From Variovorax sp. ZS18.2.2 (GTDB lineage Bacteria; Pseudomonadota; Gammaproteobacteria; Burkholderiales; Burkholderiaceae_C), in NCBI RefSeq assembly GCF_024701975.1, contig NZ_JANLNM010000010.1, positions 208,841-272,840 of the forward strand: a stretch of 64,000 nt of DNA. The letters are read 5' to 3'. A program made the translations under genes and the position numbers. This document shows positions 25,887 through 36,100 of this stretch, piece by piece (the stretch's first letter is position 1; every line of letters starts with the position of its first letter). The notes beneath the pieces were generated by a model that was not told the origin of the DNA, did not search any database, and saw only the letters and a program-made list of their open reading frames with translations.

Positions 25887-26942
25887 ATGGCTTTTCAAGG
25901 AATCACATTGGACAGTTTGATTTTGGAGCGTTTGCTCGCCCCGACAGACCTGATGCAACAGATTGCACGGCACGTTCAGCTGGACGGTGCCCTGCTGCTA
26001 TCGGCAGAACCAAGAGATGTCGATGCTCCTGGCTACCTCTCTGACTTGGCTGGGGTGACGCTGACGTGGACCGGCCGGAATGACGCACCGACTCGCGCTG
26101 TGCTGAAGGTGTCTCATGCCGGATTTGGTCAGCCGGAACTGCCGTTCTACGAGAACGTGGCGAAGCGCTTGAACTGCCCCGTCGTGCCCGATTTCTACGG
26201 CGGTGGAATTGACGAATCGACGGGGCGAACATGGCTGCTGATGGAGGACCTGTCTGCCTCGCACGAGCGCCCCAGCGATGCCCCGTTGCCGCCGAGCTTC
26301 GCGCGAAACGTTCAGATCGTGGAAGCATTGGCACGGTTTCATGCCGCCGGATGGAATAAGGATGGCTGGCACGACATGGGCCCGACGATGTGGGCGCGGC
26401 TTCGATCGTCAGATTGGCTTGAGGCCGGATGCGATCAGCTGTTCGCTCAAGCTGGTGACGCGGTAGACGACCGCACACGAAATGCCTATGCGCGATTCCG
26501 ACTCGGCTTTCCTGCGCTCATTGAGCAGGCCGAGCGGCTCCGGGGGAGGACGCTCATTCATGGGGATGCCCACGTCTGGAACTGGATGTTGCCGCGCGAG
26601 GGCATAAATGACGAGCCGAAGCTTCTCGACTGGGACGGGTGGCATCTCGGCGTCGGTGCCTGGGACCTTGCATACATGATGGCAGTGCAGTGGGACCGTG
26701 GAGTACGCCAACGCTTCGAGATGCCGCTGCTGGATCGCTATCACACGGCACTCTCTGCTTCGGGGGTTACAGGCTATTCGCGCGAGACGCTTCAAGAAGA
26801 CTATCGGCTCGCGGTCCTCTTGCATATGCGCACGCCCATCGCGCGATTTGTAAGGAAGATGTCCGCGTATGTATGGTGGCCGCAGCTCACCCGCATTCAG
26901 GACGCGGTGGACGATCTTCGGTGCCTTGATTTGGTGACCTGA
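25887..26942 (+). CDS. APH-like small-molecule phosphotransferase
   Basis: A 351-residue kinase-fold protein of the aminoglycoside phosphotransferase superfamily, closer in layout to the ecdysteroid/choline-kinase-like branch than to resistance enzymes. The catalytic loop is LIHGDAHVWNWML (HGDxxxxN) and the metal-binding Asp lies in LLDWDGWHLG. The N-lobe lysine is in RAVLKVSHAG, followed by WLLMEDLSA. All key residues are present, so it is probably active on a hydroxylated small molecule. It stands alone on the plus strand; substrate unknown, resistance role possible but not shown. Confidence 0.8.
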   Translation: MAFQGITLDSLILERLLAPTDLMQQIARHVQLDGALLLSAEPRDVDAPGYLSDLAGVTLTWTGRNDAPTRAVLKVSHAGFGQPELPFYENVAKRLNCPVVPDFYGGGIDESTGRTWLLMEDLSASHERPSDAPLPPSFARNVQIVEALARFHAAGWNKDGWHDMGPTMWARLRSSDWLEAGCDQLFAQAGDAVDDRTRNAYARFRLGFPALIEQAERLRGRTLIHGDAHVWNWMLPREGINDEPKLLDWDGWHLGVGAWDLAYMMAVQWDRGVRQRFEMPLLDRYHTALSASGVTGYSRETLQEDYRLAVLLHMRTPIARFVRKMSAYVWWPQLTRIQDAVDDLRCLDLVT

Positions 26943-27040
26943 AAGCGATGCAACGACCGCTTTCGGCAATATCCAGCGGCAGGTTAGGGCCTGACCTGCC
27001 GTTCGACCTTTCCGAGAGCGGTAGTTGCTATCACATGCCC

Positions 27041-27832
27041 TCAGGGCCGCACACCGTGGAAGGTCTGAACCTCGACTCGCGGTTCAAAGCCTAGTTTCTC
27101 GGCCAAGGCCACGGAAGGCTGGTTGTCGGTCCAGCAATCCCAATTTGGGTCAAGGCCATGCTGCAGGCAGTCCTCGATGAACGCACGCGCCATCAACGTA
27201 CCAAGCCCTCTGCGTTGGTGCCCCTCAACGGTCAGGATGTCAATGTCATGATGACCTTGCCAAGCGAACGCCGTGTAGCACATGCCGACGATGGCATCGT
27301 TGTGCAGAGCGCAAAAGCCGATGCCGTGCTGTGCAAATGCCGCAGCCGACTTCCAATAGCTGCGGCTGTATGGATTCGCCACGTCTCGTATCTGCTGCAT
27401 CAACGGCTCATCAATCCGACGAATTTCATACCCCGTCGGAACACCTTCCACACGGCCACCATGTTGGATGAACTTTGCACGGTTGAAGTCGAAGTCGAAA
27501 CGCCGCCGCCTTTTCGTGGCGCTCCCGAGAAAGCCCTCCAACACGGGCTCCCACGCCTCGGGAAATGCATACAAGATGAAATAGTCCGAGCCGTGGTATT
27601 CGAGTAGCCACTGGCACACCTGCTTGGCAAAAACGAAGTCGTCAACGATACCGGCGACCGTACATGCGCCGTTGTTGTAGACGAGGGCCGCGGTTGGCCT
27701 TGCTAGGTCGTTCGCAAACGCCCTGCCATGCCCGATGCCTGCAATGACCGAGTTGGGAACGCTAAGACCGTACGGAAGACTATCGAAAAAGGAAGCGACA
27801 CGATGGTATTCCGAAGGATTCAGTTCGAGCAT
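27041..27832 (-). CDS. GNAT-family N-acetyltransferase
   Basis: A 263-residue protein starting MLELNPSEYHRVASFFDSLP, whose C-terminal half is a GNAT fold: the acetyl-CoA loop is VEGHQRRGLGTLMARAFIED, followed by a strand with Asn/Trp (PNWDCWTDNQPSVALAEKLG). The N-terminal half matches the longer GNAT_acetyltran type, with SLPYGLSVPNSVIAG. I take the ATG at 27832; upstream open sequence is not coding-like. Substrate unknown. Intact. Confidence 0.82.
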   Translation of the reverse strand: MLELNPSEYHRVASFFDSLPYGLSVPNSVIAGIGHGRAFANDLARPTAALVYNNGACTVAGIVDDFVFAKQVCQWLLEYHGSDYFILYAFPEAWEPVLEGFLGSATKRRRRFDFDFNRAKFIQHGGRVEGVPTGYEIRRIDEPLMQQIRDVANPYSRSYWKSAAAFAQHGIGFCALHNDAIVGMCYTAFAWQGHHDIDILTVEGHQRRGLGTLMARAFIEDCLQHGLDPNWDCWTDNQPSVALAEKLGFEPRVEVQTFHGVRP

Positions 27833-27923
27833 TTGATGTGGCTGAGTCGATAGTTGAAGGGCTGCTTTTCGCCGAGTGTGCCCGACGCAGCGACCGACCG
27901 GTGATGGCCGGAAGGCGCTGATA

Positions 27924-28193
27924 CTAGCCGCCGCGAACACCGATGGCGCTCCGCAGCCTGCCAAGGTCCGGCGCATCGGACTCGACGAAGAAGAGGTCCT
28001 CGGTGACACCCGTCACGTTGTCGGCAATGCCGATGACGAACTCGCGGGCGAATGTCGAGTGCAGCTTCGCCAAGCACCCGGCGACGCGCTCAACGTCTCC
28101 GAACCATCCTTCAGGCTCGTTGCCTGAGTCTGGTAGTGCCAAGTTGATGCCAAGGTCCCAGTCGGGCAAGTCATCAGGGTGACTGGCGGACAC
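27924..28193 (-). CDS. Hypothetical 89-residue protein, 5' end damaged
   Basis: From GTG at 28193 the product contains DLPDWDLGINLALPDSG, LHSTFAREFVIGIAD and DLFFVESDAPDLGRL. The frame stays protein-like upstream to about 28310 (LEDVAAPIEERLVEL) but has no ATG before a TGA near 28317, so the true start seems lost by a mutation. No family recognised. It reads like a single-domain cytosolic protein of about 130 residues originally. Confidence 0.5.
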   Translation of the reverse strand: MSASHPDDLPDWDLGINLALPDSGNEPEGWFGDVERVAGCLAKLHSTFAREFVIGIADNVTGVTEDLFFVESDAPDLGRLRSAIGVRGG

Positions 28194-28912
28194 TTCCGTC
28201 TTCTGATTTACGACGGTCGGCCTTGATGTGACCCAGCCTGGCGCTGCGGCAAGCTCGACAAGCCTTTCCTCGATGGGCGCGGCGACGTCTTCTAGGTCAG
28301 AGCCGTCTAACTGGGATAGCGTTCACGGTCAGGCAGAAGCATCAGAACGAGAATCCGATTCAGCAATATCACGCACAACGGCTTTGGTTGGGAGAGTGAA
28401 TCCAGTACCGATGGCGGGAAGACGTGGACACGAATCGCCTCGCTTGTGGCAACTCGGGCGGAGACGAGATAGACAGAGTGCGGCCAGCTCTGCTGGCCCG
28501 ATGCTCACCGGCACGACGCTCGCGCACGGCCACGTGAGCACGGCGTTACTGCGCCAGGCACGCCGGCGCGGCACGATCGAAGTGCCCCGTTCACGTTGCC
28601 GAAGCGCCGCGGCTACTTCGCGCTTACCCAAGAGGTCGCCGGGTGGATCGCCCAGGTGCACTTCGCGGCCGCCGAGTTCCCCATCCGTTCGTCGAAGAAA
28701 GGAGACCTCGGAAGCAGCCCAAGTTCAACCACCCCCTGATCCTGCCCAGAAACGCAAAAAGCCTGAGGCGGCAATCTCGGGCTTCAAGCTTCGGCTCCAG
28801 AGCCGTACGGCTAGCCATTGCGTCTTGACAAAGTGGGTCTCGGGCATGAAGGCCAGACTTCCACGACCAGAAGTGAAAGTTGTGCGGGGCCTTCCATGGT
28901 CGCTCTCGTCCA
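28194..28912. other. Gene-poor stretch with debris
   Basis: A plus-strand frame (28228-28980) is open but low-complexity and probably chance. One short piece near 28580-28735 reads FTLPKRRGYFALTQEVAGW and WIAQVHFAAAEFPI in a single frame and may be a fragment of a lost gene. Apart from the terminator at 28754, nothing else is supported. Confidence 0.35.
28754..28785 (-). terminator. Terminator downstream of the TetR gene
   Basis: On the minus strand GAAGCCCGAG, an 8-base loop region and CTCAGGCTT form a 9-bp stem with one wobble, followed by five T. It lies about 130 bp past the tetR stop. Confidence 0.65.
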
Positions 28913-29482
28913 CTACTTCTCTGTCGTCACCGCTCGCGCCAGGAATTCCGGGTCGTAGCCAGGCAGCAGCCCGTCAATGATCAACTGCGCCAGTCCATGA
29001 ATCATGGACCAGGCGCGAAGCATCGCCAGCCTGTTGTCGGACGATGCGGGAGAGGTCACTGCACTGCGGAAGCCCACCGATGCGCGCTCGACGGCGGCCA
29101 GCAATTCAGGATGGCGCTCGCGCTCCGCGACGGAGGTGCCGAACATCAATCGAAAGCGGCCTGGACGCGCCACCGCAAAGCGCACGTAGGCTTGGCCCAT
29201 GGCAGTCAGAGGCTCCTCTGAATTGTTCGATGCCGCCTCGGCCAAAGCGGCTGCAAATGCGTCGAATCCACGTACGGCCAAGGCTGCTTGCATCGACTCC
29301 TTGTCGGCAAAGTGCCTATAGGCGGCGGTGGCAGAAACGCCCGCGCGCCGAGCAGCTTCGCGCAAGCTGACGGCCTCGGGCCCGCCTTCGTCCAACAGAC
29401 GATCGGCCACATCCAGCAACGCGGTGCGAAGGTCTCCGTGATGGTAGGTCTCGCGCGAGTTCGGCGTATAGGAGGTCGACAT
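28913..29482 (-). CDS. TetR-family repressor
   Basis: A 189-residue regulator. The HTH spans about residues 30-58 (AVSLREAARRAGVSATAAYR, then HFADKESMQ), preceded by TYHHGDLRTALLDVADRLL, a start typical of the TetR subgroup with a WHG-type C-terminal domain. It is divergent from the glycosyltransferase gene with only 49 bp between the start codons, so it very likely represses both. Ligand unknown; the partner suggests a toxic small molecule that the transferase glycosylates. Confidence 0.88.
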   Translation of the reverse strand: MSTSYTPNSRETYHHGDLRTALLDVADRLLDEGGPEAVSLREAARRAGVSATAAYRHFADKESMQAALAVRGFDAFAAALAEAASNNSEEPLTAMGQAYVRFAVARPGRFRLMFGTSVAERERHPELLAAVERASVGFRSAVTSPASSDNRLAMLRAWSMIHGLAQLIIDGLLPGYDPEFLARAVTTEK

Positions 29483-29531
29483 CGTTTATATTATCCAAAG
29501 TTAACACACGTACACATTGAGGGATTTTGCC
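29483..29531. promoter_or_regulatory. tetR-glycosyltransferase divergent promoter/operator
   Basis: A 49-bp AT-rich gap with TATATTAT, AAGTTAAC and repeated ACACACGTACAC. GTTAAC is a small palindrome near the centre. Both promoters must overlap here, so a TetR operator is expected; a full dyad is not obvious. Confidence 0.5.
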
Positions 29532-30776
29532 ATGCGCGTTCTCATTTCTGCCGTCGGTAGTCACGGCGATGTGCTGCCCTTCATCGGCCTCGGCTGTGCC
29601 TTGCGTGACCGCGGTCATGAAGTTCGGCTCTATGGAAACGGCATGTTCGGCACGCTGATTGACAAAGCTGGTCTTACCTTTGTCGAGACGAGCGATGCAC
29701 AGTTGGCCCGCGACGCATTGGCCGACAAACGCGCCACCCAGACCAAGTCGGGCTTGGGCATGGTCGCGCAAGGCGTCATGACGACCGTCATGTCCGCCTA
29801 CCAAGCAATGGCTCGCGACGTGTTGCCGGAGAAGACGTTGCTTGTGGGTTCATCACTGGCCTTCGCGCCGCGTCTGTTGGCCGAAGTCGAGCGACTGCCC
29901 TTTGCAGCAGTGCACCTGGCACCGTCGATGTTTCGCTCCGACTACCTGGCACCTCGCATGTCGCCTCTCGGGCACTTCGAACGTTGGCCGCGCGCCATCA
30001 AGCATGCAACGTGGGCGCTTATGGACCGCCGCTTTCTGGACCCGGCATTCGGCGCGCCGCTCAATCAAATCCGGGCAGATCTTGGTCTGCCGCCTGTTCG
30101 ACGCGTTCTGCACGAGTGGATTCACCAGGCAACCGTGACTGTGGGCCTCTTTCCGGACTGGCTGGCGCCACGTCAACCTGACTGGCCAGTCCACTTGAAA
30201 CTTACAGGATTCCCGATGTACGACGGCCATCAGGAAGAAGTGCTGTCGCCCGAAGTGCAGGCATTTCTGTCCTCCGGCCCAGCGCCGGTCGTGTTCACTG
30301 CCGGAACGGCCAATACCACCTCCGAAAGTTTCTACGCGGAGTCAACGTTGGCGTGTCAGCGCCTCAACATGCGAGGCATTCTGGTGGCAGGCCAGCGCAG
30401 TCAGCTCCCCGCAGTTCTGCCGCAGGGCGTCATCCATGTCGCGTATGCCCCGTTCAGCCAACTGTTCTCGCGCTCCGCGGTCGTGGTTCACCATGGGGGC
30501 ATAGGAACTCTTAGCCAGGCACTCCGAGCTGGAATCCCGCAACTCATCCGGCCAATGGCCTATGACCAGTTCGATAACTCCAGCCGGGCATGCCGCCTGG
30601 GTGCGGCAAAGGAGTTGCTGCCAAGAGCGTACCGTGGCTCGCGGCTGGACAAGTCGCTACAGGCGCTGTCGGGCGACGCCTCGATACGGCTCACTTGTGA
30701 GCAACTGGCCACGCAAATGGAGAGTCAGGACGGTTTGCGCAGAACCTGCGAAGTTCTGGAGACGACGATGGAATAG
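29532..30776 (+). CDS. GT1-family glycosyltransferase (UGT-like)
   Basis: A 414-residue GT-B fold enzyme. The N-terminal start MRVLISAVGSHGDVLPFIGL contains the glycine/histidine motif of UGT/MGT glycosyltransferases. The C-terminal donor-sugar signature is VVHHGGIGTLSQALRAGIPQ, then QFDNSSRACRLGAAKEL. No membrane segments. Such enzymes attach a sugar from a nucleotide donor to small lipophilic molecules, either in rhamnolipid-type synthesis or in inactivating macrolide-like compounds. Divergent TetR control favours a detoxification role, but this is inference. ATG at 29532 fits the motif; an upstream TTG is less likely. Confidence 0.87.
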   Translation: MRVLISAVGSHGDVLPFIGLGCALRDRGHEVRLYGNGMFGTLIDKAGLTFVETSDAQLARDALADKRATQTKSGLGMVAQGVMTTVMSAYQAMARDVLPEKTLLVGSSLAFAPRLLAEVERLPFAAVHLAPSMFRSDYLAPRMSPLGHFERWPRAIKHATWALMDRRFLDPAFGAPLNQIRADLGLPPVRRVLHEWIHQATVTVGLFPDWLAPRQPDWPVHLKLTGFPMYDGHQEEVLSPEVQAFLSSGPAPVVFTAGTANTTSESFYAESTLACQRLNMRGILVAGQRSQLPAVLPQGVIHVAYAPFSQLFSRSAVVVHHGGIGTLSQALRAGIPQLIRPMAYDQFDNSSRACRLGAAKELLPRAYRGSRLDKSLQALSGDASIRLTCEQLATQMESQDGLRRTCEVLETTME

Positions 30777-30852
30777 TGGCTTGGATGCCGCGGCGAACGC
30801 CTGCCATCGGAAACGCCGACCCGCTCGCTACAAGCCTCAAGTTTCTGGAGGC

Positions 30853-31050
30853 TTACGCTGCCAGTTGTTGGGGAAGCAACTCGTCGATGCGGCTGTTCAG
30901 ATGCGTGGGCAAGCGCTCGAGAACATCGCGCAGGTAGGCATGAGGATCATGGCCGTGCAGGCGTGCTGAATGCACCAGGCTCATGACCACGGATGCGCGT
31001 TGACCGGCCAACTTGCTCCCACAGAACAGCCATGCTTTTCTTCCCATGGA
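30853..31050 (-). pseudogene. IS66-type transposase C-terminal scrap
   Basis: Reading leftward: GRKAWLFCGSKLAGQRASVV, HGHDPHAYLRDVLERLP and SRIDELLPQQ, the last 65 or so residues of an IS66-family TnpC. It differs from the copies at 24436 and 63874, so it derives from another IS66 member. No start or inverted repeat nearby. Confidence 0.8.
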
Positions 31051-31094
31051 CTTCTGAGAGGCGCGATCTCGCATCCGGATAGAGGATGCGGGAA

Positions 31095-31165
31095 TTTTTC
31101 ACTTTCCGCGTCGGAGCTTTTTCACTTACTTGGCGCGTTTTTCACTTTTCGTGTCGCCCGACAAT
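31095..31165. repeat. Three TTTTTCACTT repeats, likely IS21-type end
   Basis: TTTTTCACTT occurs at 31095, 31118 and 31138, ending near TGTCGGGC on the other strand at about 31162. Multiple short repeats reading AGTGAAAA at a terminus are usual for IS21-family ends. No istA/istB remains. The AT-rich 31166-31345 that follows should hold the promoter for the secretion locus. Confidence 0.55.
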
Positions 31166-31345
31166 TGCGCTGATGTTCACTAACGCAGCGCTTGTTGTTT
31201 GCAGTACTTAATACCTCATTGAATTGAGCCCGCTTCCCCTAGTTGGATATAGCGTCCGGAATTTTTCAACGATCAGTTCAAAAATCTTTGTCAGCCAATG
31301 CTGAGTTGACAACTTCGCACTAGGCAACCTCCGTATCGCAACGTA

Positions 31346-33154
31346 ATGTCGCTAGCGATCAGGGAGAAACATGTGCCAATTCAAGGCTTCGGTGCAAAGT
31401 CGCCGGGATTTTTCGCGTTCGAGCCGCATTTGTATATCTTCGCAGCTGCATTGATAGCTGCATCAAGCGGCGCCTATGCGCAAACCAACCCGTCGACCCC
31501 CAATCCCTTCGTTGAGCAACTGCGCCAGCAAGAGCGTGAGCGTGCCCTGCGGGAACAGCAAGAGAAGTCGGTCGACAGCCGCCTGCAGGAAGCGCCGAAA
31601 GCCGATGCGAGTCGCCTGCCCGAGACCGAGTCGCCGTGTTTTCGCATCGAGCGTCTTGTGCTCGCCGGCGAGCGAGCCGACGAGTTTCAGTGGGCGCTGG
31701 ACGCTGCCGCCGGCCCCGAGGCGAACGACGGCCCGATCGGCCGCTGCATGGGCACCCAGGGCGTCAACACCGTCATGGCCCGCTTGCAGCAGGCCGTCAT
31801 CGCCAAGGGCTTTGTCACAACCCGCGTGCTGGCTGCGCCGCAGGACCTGGCTACCGGCACCCTTACGGTCACACTCGTTCCCGGCCGCATCGCCGCCATC
31901 CGAGCCACACCCGATTCGAGCACTCGCTTCGGCAGCAACCGCCTGTTGCTGCTGGGCGCCATCCCCGCGCGCCCCGGCGACCTGCTCAACCTCCGCGACA
32001 TCGAGCAGGGCCTGGAGAACCTCAAGCGCGCCCCCACGGCCGAAGCCGACATCCAGATCGAGCCGTCGACCGCCGTCGATGCTCGGCCTGGTGACAGCGA
32101 CCTTGTAGTCAAGTATGTGCAGAGCCGCATGCTGCGCGGCACGCTGAGTCTGGACGACAGTGGCACCGAAGCCACCGGCAAGTACCAGGCCGGAGCCACT
32201 GTCTCGGCCGACAACCTCTTTGGTCTCAACGACCTTCTCTACATCAACGCCAACCACAGCATCGACGGGCATTTTCTTGGCAATCAACGCCGTGGCACCG
32301 AAGGACAGACGGCTCACTATTCGCTGCCCTGGGGCTACTGGCTGCTGGGCTTTACCGCATCGAACAACCAGTACCACCAGACCGTGGCCGGTCTGAACCA
32401 GGACTACATCTACGCCGGCAAGACCAACAACGCCGAAATCAAGCTTTCGCGCTTGATCTATCGCGACCAGCACCGCAAGACTACTCTCGCGATCCGCGCC
32501 TTTCGCCGCGAGTCGCGCAATGTCATCGACGATACCGAGATCGAGAACCAGCACCGCGTGGTCGGCGGCTGGGAGGCCAGCCTGAGCCACAAGGAGTTCA
32601 TTGGCGAAGCCACGCTGGACGGCACCTTCGCATTTCGCCAAGGCACCGGTGCCTTTGGCGCCAAGCGCGCGCCCGAAGAAGCTTTCGACGAAGGCACCAG
32701 CCGCTTCCGGCTCATGATGGCCGACGTGAGCCTCAACGCGCCCTTCAAGCTCGGTGAGCAGAAGTTCCGCTACGCCGGCCAGTGGCGAGCGCAGTGGAAT
32801 CAGACTCAGCTCACGCCCCAGGACCGCTTCGGCATCGGCGGGCGCTACACCGTGCGCGGCTTTGACGGCGAGACCAGCCTGCTCGGCGAGCGGGGCTGGC
32901 TGTTGCGCAACGACATCGGCTGGGCCGTGGGGCAGAGCGGTGCGGAGGTCTATGTCGGCATCGACTACGGCCACGTGGGCGGCAAGTCGGTCGCGCTGCT
33001 TCAAGGCAATCACCTGGCGGGTGGCGTGGTCGGTGTGCGCGGAGCGTGGAAGGGGCTGAGCTACGACGTCTTCGTCGGAGCGCCGATCAGCAAGCCCGAG
33101 GGCTACCAAACGGCCAAGGTCACGACGGGGTTCAACCTCAATTTCAGTTTCTGA
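31346..33154 (+). CDS. Two-partner secretion outer-membrane transporter (CdiB/ShlB/FhaC type)
   Basis: A 602-residue TpsB. A long leader ends with FAAALIAASSGAYAQ (signal cleavage near residue 46). A POTRA region follows (FRIERLVLAGE, about 110-190, and LVPGRIAAIRATP), then a 16-strand barrel with the conserved VRGFDGE motif (loop L6) near residue 507 and a terminal TGFNLNFSF strand. It exports the large exoprotein encoded 18 bp downstream. All parts are present and the ending aromatic strand suggests proper BAM-dependent insertion. The start could also be a later codon; the chosen one gives a long but plausible leader. Confidence 0.92.
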   Translation: MSLAIREKHVPIQGFGAKSPGFFAFEPHLYIFAAALIAASSGAYAQTNPSTPNPFVEQLRQQERERALREQQEKSVDSRLQEAPKADASRLPETESPCFRIERLVLAGERADEFQWALDAAAGPEANDGPIGRCMGTQGVNTVMARLQQAVIAKGFVTTRVLAAPQDLATGTLTVTLVPGRIAAIRATPDSSTRFGSNRLLLLGAIPARPGDLLNLRDIEQGLENLKRAPTAEADIQIEPSTAVDARPGDSDLVVKYVQSRMLRGTLSLDDSGTEATGKYQAGATVSADNLFGLNDLLYINANHSIDGHFLGNQRRGTEGQTAHYSLPWGYWLLGFTASNNQYHQTVAGLNQDYIYAGKTNNAEIKLSRLIYRDQHRKTTLAIRAFRRESRNVIDDTEIENQHRVVGGWEASLSHKEFIGEATLDGTFAFRQGTGAFGAKRAPEEAFDEGTSRFRLMMADVSLNAPFKLGEQKFRYAGQWRAQWNQTQLTPQDRFGIGGRYTVRGFDGETSLLGERGWLLRNDIGWAVGQSGAEVYVGIDYGHVGGKSVALLQGNHLAGGVVGVRGAWKGLSYDVFVGAPISKPEGYQTAKVTTGFNLNFSF

Positions 33155-33172
33155 GCTGCAGGGAGAAAAGCA

Positions 33173-36100
33173 ATGAACAAGCATCTTCACCGCATCATCT
33201 TCAACGCCGCGCGGGGCATGCGCATGGTGGTCCAGGAGACAGCGACCAGCATCGGCAAGGGAGCGGCCAAGGCGACGGTTTCTGCCGCGGTGGGAACTGT
33301 CGCGTTGCTTGGTCCGATGTTCGTTGGCGCCGGCCTGACCGGCGTACTGACTGCAAGCCCGGCGCGTGCACAGATCGTGCCGAGCCCGATGGCACCCAGT
33401 AATCTGCGCCCGAACGTGCTCGTGGCACCCAACGGCGTGCCGCTCGTCAACATCCGGACACCTTCGGCAGGCGGCGTCAGCCGCAACGTCTACAACCAGT
33501 TCGACGTGATGCGCAACGGCGCCATCCTGAACAACAGCCGGGGCAATGTGCAGACCCAACTCGGCGGCTGGGTGCAGGGCAATCCATGGCTTGCCAACGG
33601 GCCGGCGCGAATCATCCTCAACGAAATCAACGGCGGGAATCCGAGCCAGTTGCGGGGTTATGTCGAAGTCGGCGGTCAACGTGCGGAGGTGATCATTGCC
33701 AACCCCGCCGGCATCAGCGTGGACGGTGGCGGCTTCATCAACGCGAGCCGCGCCACGCTGACCACGGGTACACCGCAGCTCAACGCCTTCGGCGGCCTGG
33801 AGAGCTTCCTTGTGCGCGGCGGTACCGTCGCCATCAACGGTGCGGGCCTCGACGCCAGCAAGACCGACTATGCGGCCATCCTGGCACGCGCGGTGGAGGC
33901 CAACGCCGGCATCTGGGCCAGCGAACTGAAGGTGGTGACCGGCGCCAACCAGGTGTCGGCCGACCACAGCCAGATCGCACCGACTGCCGGCACCGGCGCC
34001 GCACCCACCTTCGCCCTGGACGTCGCCGCGCTCGGCGGCATGTATGCCGGCAAGATCGTGCTTGTCGGGACTGAGGCTGGTCTTGGTGCGCGCAACGCGG
34101 GCACCATCCAGGCCGTGCCCGGTGCAGCGTCCGGCAACAACCTGGCGGGTGCAGGTCAATTGGTTGTGACCCATGCCGGCCGGCTGGAGAACACTGGATC
34201 TATCCAGGCCACTGCCGATGCGAACCTCGCGGCACCCAGCTTCGCCAATAGCGGTCGTGTTGTCAGTGGCGGGAACCTCAAGATCGCCACGCAGGACAAC
34301 CTGACCAATTCTCTTCATGGCGCGGGCGGCACGCTCGAGGGCGGACGGCTGGAGTTGAGCAGCGCAGCCGGCGACATCGACAACCGAGCGGGACTGATCC
34401 GCCAGACCAGTTCCACCGGACTCGCGTTGAGCGCAGCAACCCTCAGCAACACAAGCAATGGCGTTATCGGCCTTGAGCCTGTTTCGCAGGGGGCAACGCA
34501 ACCCAATGGCGAGGGAAGCGGCACGGGTACCCCGGGTACGCCTGGAACCAGCACGCCCCCCGCGGAAAGCGGCACCGGGTCCACCAGCACCATAGCCCCT
34601 GCCCCATATACCCCACCGTCGCCGGGCGCCGTCACCGCGGCAGGCGCAATCCGAAACGACAACGGTGGCCGCATCTATGCCGGCGGTCCGATCTCGCTGC
34701 AGAGCGCGAACATCAACAACAACGGCGGGACCATGGGCCTCGCCAGCATGACGGTCAATCAGCCCACCTTCGACAACCATGGCGGCACGCTGAACATCAG
34801 CAATGGTTTCAACGCCCATGTCGATCGCTTCGACAACACCGGAGGCAAGCTGAATGCAGGCAGTCTGAACATTGCGAGCAGCGGGGATCTGATCAACGTC
34901 GATGGCACGCTTGCCAGCGCTGCCGATGTCCACCTCTCTATCGGCGGCAAGGCTGACAACACGCAAGGAACCGTCTCGGCAGTCGGCACGCTCGCCGCCA
35001 ACGTAACCGGCGCCACGACCAACGATGCCGGGACGCTCATTGCCAACCAAGGGCTTACGCTTCAGACCGCATCGCTGGACAACAGCAAGGGAAGCATCCA
35101 GTCAGTACAGGCCGGTGTGCGGCTTGCTGTAGCCAACCAACTGGCCAACGGTGGCGGCGGTGTCATCGGTGCAGCCACGGATCTCAACGTTCAGGCCGGT
35201 TCGCTCGTCAACGCTGGCAGCTTGCGCGGCGCGAACGACGTGAACATCGCCGTCAGTGACGTGGTGGGCAATGAGGGCACCATCACCGCCGGCCGCCATG
35301 CGGCGATCGCAGCCCGCAGTCTGCAAAGCAACAGTGCCGGCGTGCTCGGGGCGGGCATCCAGGCCGATGGCAGTCTCGGAGGTATCGGTGATTTGCACAT
35401 TACGACCACCGGCGCATTGATTGCCCAGGGGAACAATCTCGCGGGCGGCAATGTCACGCTGCAAGGTGCGAACGTTGACCTCGCTGGCAGTCAGACCAGC
35501 GCGGCCAACATAGCGATCACGGCCACCCAAGACGATGTGACGACGAGCAAAGCCGTGGTCGTCACGCCGGGAATTCTGAACATCGCGGCCAATGCGCAAT
35601 CGGAGCAGACGCTGGTCAACGATGCCGGAAAGCTGAATGCGGCTCAATGGAGTCTGAACATCTCGAATCTTGCCAACACAAATGGCGCAGAGATCATTCA
35701 GACCGGCACCGGCACTACAACCGTTGCGATCTCAGGCACCCTCGACAACAGCGGTGGCACTCTGGCCAGTAATGGCAGGCTTGCCCTCGCCGCCGCGAGC
35801 CTAAGCAACAAGGGCGGGACCATCCGAACCGCCCCAGGAACAGACCTGGCGATCACCGTGACAGGTCTTCTGGACAACAGCAGCAAGGGTGAGATCGGTG
35901 CTGGCGGCAACGCCACGGTGCAAGCGGCCAGCCTCGACAACGACACCGGGCGTATCGTGGCCGTGGGCGATGTGTCGAGCACCACGAGCGGCGCAACCAG
36001 CAATCAAGGCGGTTCGATTGCCGCGAACGGCAATACGACCCTGACTGCCGGAAACCTGAACAACACCGGGGGTACGGTTTCAGCGCTGAGCAACTTAGCG

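Noticed and set aside
28228..28980. 250-codon plus-strand frame
   Set aside because: Low-complexity Arg/Ser/Pro product and no motif; overlaps a terminator and the tetR 3' end.
31463..35050. 1195-codon open frame on the minus strand
   Set aside because: Antisense of the tpsB and tpsA genes; the repetitive composition mirrors theirs.
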